Virus record (IMG/VR): IMGVR_UViG_3300028608_000012
Span: 1-64,000 of that record
Length of the DNA stretch: 64,000 nt
Reading direction: 5' to 3' (one strand)
Source of the DNA: a virus
Position 1 is the stretch's first letter; the number at the start of each line of letters is the position of its first letter. The notes beneath the pieces are model-generated. The model had not been told where the DNA came from. It saw nothing but the letters and a program-made list of their open reading frames with translations, and did no database searches. Positions 60,075 to 64,000 of this stretch are shown here, in pieces. The translations under genes were made by a program, and so were the position numbers.

Positions 60075-62744
60075 ATGGGTATTCGTGGACCGGAAGATAA
60101 TACACCGCTGGTCAAATACACGGACGATCGACTCTGGTCTAATCCGGAAGAAAACCAGCAGTACCAGGTAAAGCTTAATCGCATTACCGAAGAGTACGGT
60201 TACAGTAACAACTTCAGCTACATGAACAAGTGGCGGACTGTGCCGAAGAAGAATACCTTCTACCACGTGTTCTCGGCGGGGGGTTTGCATCCTGGGTTCT
60301 GGAACTTCAAGAACAACACCTTGCGTCGTAACCCGCTGGATCGTTGGGTAAACCTGGGGCTGTTGTGTAAGTCTCGAGGTTTGCTGACCGACGTGTATTC
60401 GACTAAGGGCTACATGCAGAGTCGCAGTCACTGCTGGATCATGGTTACCTACGACGGGCTGGTGCTGATCGCTATCGAGAAGTTGACCAAGACCCTGATT
60501 CTTGATGGCGACGACATGCACTTCCGCTGCTACACCCCTTCGGTGTTGGTGGACAAGAGCGATGCCGTTATCAATGAGACCGGTAACCCGTACATCTTCG
60601 AAAGCTGTGTGTACGAGAACCCTGGGGAGTACAGCGTATTCCTCGGTCGTTATAACGCTGTGAAGGCACGTCCTGGTTATACCGGGCTGTTCCATAACGG
60701 TGTGACGATCAATGGTACTCCTACGGCGGTCACCCCCATTGCACCGGGTGACGTGATTGAGTTCTGGCATGACCCGACGGTGATAGGGACGAAGCTGTAT
60801 TCATACAACACCTTGCAGGCGTTCTATTCCGAACTCGACCTGAAGAACAAGGTCATCCTTCACCCACCGAAGATCAAGGGCGACTTCACCCTCCGTTACT
60901 TCGACGACAACGATTACTTCCTTGTCGGCAAGAAGTCCCATGCACTGTACATCCACCGTAACGCCGAGTCGACGGTTCGCCAGTTAACTCATGCGGATGT
61001 GGCCATTGCGGATGACGTGATTCGGACGGCCTGTAACTTCCACCCTGATCTGTCTGCTATTGCATCCAACAAGATCCTGGTGTTGATTCGCAAGACCAAC
61101 TGGGAGTTCCAGTGGCCTCATGAGCATCAACGTATCCGTTACCTGTACCGGATGCCTGATGCGGACATCATGAAAGCCATGGTTGACGCTCGGGCTAATA
61201 TGCCGGAATGGACTGCCAAGCAATTGGAACAAGGTCCGGTGATGTCTCTGCTGCGTAAACAGTGGAAGAACGTTAAGCGTGAAGACGCGATCCTGTCGGT
61301 AGGCTACAACGCCGCCACACGCGTTCTGAGCGAGACGCCGGTTCGAGCGACCTACGAGTTGGGTAGTCGAGGTGTCGACGTCCCTGTGACCTACCAGGGG
61401 GCCTGTACAGCCTGGGAGCATGATGCCAACGGCAAGTTGCTGGAATGGCGCAACATGACGGGTATCCTGTACTACTCGCCGAAGAACCCGGCCTGTGCCA
61501 TGGTAGAGTTTACCATGGGGTCGACCGGCCGTGACCTGGACATGCGTATCACCAACCAGGACGTGGCGGTTACCAAAGACTGGGACTACCAGGTCTACAT
61601 CGTCAACTGGAACATCAACATCCAGGATATCGTCGGTCCTTGGACCAATGTCACTGGCGACGTGACCAAGTATCGGATCGAAAACGGTACGTTGGTGTGG
61701 ACAGGTCTGGATCGTGTCAACAAGCGTGGCATCCTGATCAGCAACAAGAAGATCCTGGGCTACAAGTTCCAACTGGAACACATCGACCACAGTTTGGCGT
61801 TTGCTATCACGGACATCTATCCTGATGGTGGGCATCTGACTGGGCTGACGTGGGCGCAGATCGACATCTGGGTTAACGGGCATCCGTTGATTGATAAGGT
61901 TGACTGGATCTACGACGACCAGTACTGCTACATCAACAACAAGGAGTTCCTCGTAGATGGCCCTCAAGATATTGTTGTGCGCGCTATGGGGCTCGGTAAA
62001 GATGTGGTGCTACCGAACTCTGACACCGAACTCGGATTTGTGGATGGCGGTGTTATTGGCCGCGTTGACCGTTACAATCTGCGTGGTGATCGAGTCACTC
62101 GTACGGTTATCAATGGAGCCCTTTACCTGACCGATGAAGTACCACGGGCAGAGCGAGACGTTCCGGATGACATTGCTAACCCGCTAAACGGTAGACCGTA
62201 CATGGTTAAACATGTCTGGTGTCCGATTCGATTTGTGGAGGATCACAACCAACTCCCTTATCGTCAGCGCAGCCGGGATGTTGACCAACGGGTCAGTGAT
62301 TACCTCACGCTGTGGTTGGAAAAGCCACGGAACAACGCTGAGGAGATTCACTGGGAAAGCGGGGACCCTCTACGTCCGAACGGTTCTGGTGTAGCGGTTA
62401 TCGCGAACCTGCAAGACAAGTATCGGTTGTATAGCCCGTTTATGAACGTCGTGGTAAACGGCGTGCTGAATGGCTTGATCAGGCTGCCGAATAAGACGAG
62501 TGGGGAGACTTACTACAGCGACCAGGACGTACAGGATGCGGTTAGACCTTACCTCTGGTGGTTGCGGTACGATCCAATCGTGCTGAACTACGATCGTCGT
62601 TACTTTGCGATCACACCGTTTGCAAACTTCGGTAAGCTGACGGTAACGGACAAACAACTCATTTTCTTCAAACAGGTGAACGACCTCTACCTGAGTTCGG
62701 TTACTGTGATTGAGGGCTATTTCGAGGTAACCCCTAATGTTTGA
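60075..62744 (+). CDS. Large virion structural protein
   Basis: An 889-residue aromatic- and beta-rich protein beginning MGIRGPEDNTPLVKYTDDRLW. Many Trp/Tyr-containing strands (NWNINIQDIVGPWTNV; VKHVWCPIRFVEDHNQLPYRQRSR) and no signal, membrane or enzyme motif. The five-base gap after the preceding gene and the eight-base overlap with the next imply an operon. Only a weak SD (CGGGT) is present, so coupling is likely. Probably a baseplate or tail component by context. Confidence 0.65.
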   Translation: MGIRGPEDNTPLVKYTDDRLWSNPEENQQYQVKLNRITEEYGYSNNFSYMNKWRTVPKKNTFYHVFSAGGLHPGFWNFKNNTLRRNPLDRWVNLGLLCKSRGLLTDVYSTKGYMQSRSHCWIMVTYDGLVLIAIEKLTKTLILDGDDMHFRCYTPSVLVDKSDAVINETGNPYIFESCVYENPGEYSVFLGRYNAVKARPGYTGLFHNGVTINGTPTAVTPIAPGDVIEFWHDPTVIGTKLYSYNTLQAFYSELDLKNKVILHPPKIKGDFTLRYFDDNDYFLVGKKSHALYIHRNAESTVRQLTHADVAIADDVIRTACNFHPDLSAIASNKILVLIRKTNWEFQWPHEHQRIRYLYRMPDADIMKAMVDARANMPEWTAKQLEQGPVMSLLRKQWKNVKREDAILSVGYNAATRVLSETPVRATYELGSRGVDVPVTYQGACTAWEHDANGKLLEWRNMTGILYYSPKNPACAMVEFTMGSTGRDLDMRITNQDVAVTKDWDYQVYIVNWNINIQDIVGPWTNVTGDVTKYRIENGTLVWTGLDRVNKRGILISNKKILGYKFQLEHIDHSLAFAITDIYPDGGHLTGLTWAQIDIWVNGHPLIDKVDWIYDDQYCYINNKEFLVDGPQDIVVRAMGLGKDVVLPNSDTELGFVDGGVIGRVDRYNLRGDRVTRTVINGALYLTDEVPRAERDVPDDIANPLNGRPYMVKHVWCPIRFVEDHNQLPYRQRSRDVDQRVSDYLTLWLEKPRNNAEEIHWESGDPLRPNGSGVAVIANLQDKYRLYSPFMNVVVNGVLNGLIRLPNKTSGETYYSDQDVQDAVRPYLWWLRYDPIVLNYDRRYFAITPFANFGKLTVTDKQLIFFKQVNDLYLSSVTVIEGYFEVTPNV

Positions 62745-64000
62745 CCAATCCCCCTTGTCTAATGCGATTCAGGCAGTAGCAGGTACGAACATCAGCCCCT
62801 TCAACACAGGGGAACGCAAGAACTTCCACTACATCGAAAACGTCTACGACCCGGATATCCATCCGCCTAGTGACCTGACGAAGTACGTGGTTCCTCAGGA
62901 AGGGGAGTTGGTATTCGACACCTCTAACGGTGTCATCTACTTTGTGGCCAAGGTAGATTGGCAGGGTACCCTGAAGTCGACGCTGGTGCCTTGGCGCTTG
63001 CAGAACATCGACGAAGGTAACACCACCGATCAGGATTACATCTACGGTCTCCGCGGTGGTCCTATGGCTGGTGAAGCCCTGCTGTCGATCGACTACTCGG
63101 TCCGTCCAAACGTGGCGCGTGTGGATTCCACCATCATGCGTCCAGGTGCAGCGTATGCCTACGTCTACCTGGGCAGTGCTGCAATCGAGTCGAACATCAT
63201 CTCGGCTCAGTACGACCAGTCGTTGAACATGATCAGCAAGAAGGTTCCAGTCCAACTGGCGTTGATCAACGAATACACCAATATGTCGATCATGACCTCT
63301 GGTGCGTTCAGCGTGACCAAGAACGAAGAGGCACTGCCTGACGGTGAACGTGCCTGGCTGGTGTTCTTCGACGAGGGGAATAACTTCATTCCTCCTGCTC
63401 AGCCGTTGATGGTTCAGCATTCGTCGTACATGAAGGACCACAACATCGGCGTCAAGTACGTCACTGGTGTGGAACTGATCTCGCCTTGGTTCACTCGCAT
63501 CAACGATCCAGATCGTCTGATCATTCCAGTCAACGTGCAGTTGGCGTCGGTTGAACTGCGTGCTATCACGCATTACTCCGATGGTTCGACCTCTGCACCC
63601 GCTGCGGTCAACGGTGGCGAGTACAGCCTGTTGGGTGTGTCCGAGTATCGTCCGAAGTTCCCTGGTCAAACGGGTGATGTGGTTCTGGTCAAGAAATTGG
63701 CTGAGAACGAACAGCATTACATCGCACAGCCGGGTAACCCTGACTTCGTTCGTCATACCTACACCTTCGAGGCCGGTGCAGCCAAGGGTGCTTACAGCCC
63801 GCGGATCTTCTCCTACCCTCAGTGGGACGCGTCGCTCACGGGTTATCGCTTGCAGCATTACCTGTACGACCTGGACCGCAAGACGTTCATCGACGTCACC
63901 GCCGTTGTTACTTACAACGACAAGAGCCCGGTCTACAAGCCATCTGCGTATGGCCTGTCGCAAGCGTTGATCTTCAACATCAACCTGAAAGATGTCGCTC
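62737..64000 (+). CDS. Virion structural protein, 3' end cut by window
   Basis: Starts with ATG at 62737, SD GAGGTAA, overlapping the 889-residue gene by eight bases, and stays open to the window end (421 codons seen). Begins MFDQSPLSNAIQAVAGTNIS; beta-rich with GGPMAGEALLSIDYSVRPNVARVD and TRINDPDRLIIPVNVQLASVELRA. No motif recognised; a partner structural protein of the same tail operon is likely. The true C-terminus is outside the window. Confidence 0.75.
   Translation, partial: MFDQSPLSNAIQAVAGTNISPFNTGERKNFHYIENVYDPDIHPPSDLTKYVVPQEGELVFDTSNGVIYFVAKVDWQGTLKSTLVPWRLQNIDEGNTTDQDYIYGLRGGPMAGEALLSIDYSVRPNVARVDSTIMRPGAAYAYVYLGSAAIESNIISAQYDQSLNMISKKVPVQLALINEYTNMSIMTSGAFSVTKNEEALPDGERAWLVFFDEGNNFIPPAQPLMVQHSSYMKDHNIGVKYVTGVELISPWFTRINDPDRLIIPVNVQLASVELRAITHYSDGSTSAPAAVNGGEYSLLGVSEYRPKFPGQTGDVVLVKKLAENEQHYIAQPGNPDFVRHTYTFEAGAAKGAYSPRIFSYPQWDASLTGYRLQHYLYDLDRKTFIDVTAVVTYNDKSPVYKPSAYGLSQALIFNINLKDVA

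Noticed and set aside
1-64000. tRNA genes, CRISPR arrays and insertion sequences
   Set aside because: No cloverleaf-like segments in intergenic gaps, no regularly spaced direct repeats with spacers and no transposase-like product were seen. Short gaps leave little room, but a tool-based scan was not possible.

Overview
This window looks like part of the genome of a phiKZ-like jumbo myophage, most likely infecting Pseudomonas or a close relative (the host is inferred from overall codon and GC character and from phage type). The diagnostic genes are multisubunit RNA polymerase fragments: a beta'-like piece carrying the metal-binding DxDGD signature, a large beta-like piece, and a separate beta C-terminal piece. 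Also diagnostic are a 2,677-residue tail-associated lysin next to the polymerase genes, a contractile tail sheath and tube pair, a thymidylate kinase, and repeated TATATTAC promoters, the early-promoter core known from phiKZ. No tRNA, rRNA, CRISPR array or insertion sequence was seen. Genes are packed tightly and no gene-free stretch reaches 300 bases.

Layout. 1-5.6 kb (minus): receptor-binding/tail-fibre genes, including a collagen-like 1,308-residue fibre. 5.7-10.1 kb (plus): two cassettes of small, mostly unknown early genes, including a paralogous pair. 10.1-14.0 kb (minus): a probable internal head protein and a SNF2/SF2 helicase interrupted in its Walker A motif by an intein. 14.0-27.5 kb: mixed-strand core genes, among them a RecA/UvsX-like ATPase and the detached RNA polymerase beta C-terminus. 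27.5-37.8 kb (minus): a 724-residue structural protein and the giant tail lysin. 37.8-48.1 kb (plus): beta' and beta polymerase fragments, endolysin, several unknown proteins and a probable prohead protease; this order resembles phiKZ gp175-gp181 as I recall it. 48.2-55.9 kb (plus): early or host-interaction genes plus a Nudix-like protein and thymidylate kinase. 56.0-59.1 kb (minus): tail tube and sheath. 59.2-64 kb (plus): three structural genes, the last cut by the window edge.

How it fits together. The polymerase fragments would make the rifampicin-insensitive type of phage polymerase that reads phage promoters. The prohead protease would mature head and internal proteins after Gly/Ser/Ala-x-Glu motifs, which are visible in two candidate internal proteins. 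The tail lysin would open peptidoglycan at entry and the endolysin at exit. Strong hairpin terminators punctuate nearly every change of strand or operon.

Most unusual items: (1) a 92-codon membrane-protein reading frame with its own ribosome-binding site, nested out of frame inside a low-complexity insert of the RNA polymerase beta gene; (2) a class 3 (WCT-type) intein in the helicase P-loop; (3) a duplicated 62-base promoter-plus-hairpin leader that drives two distant early operons.
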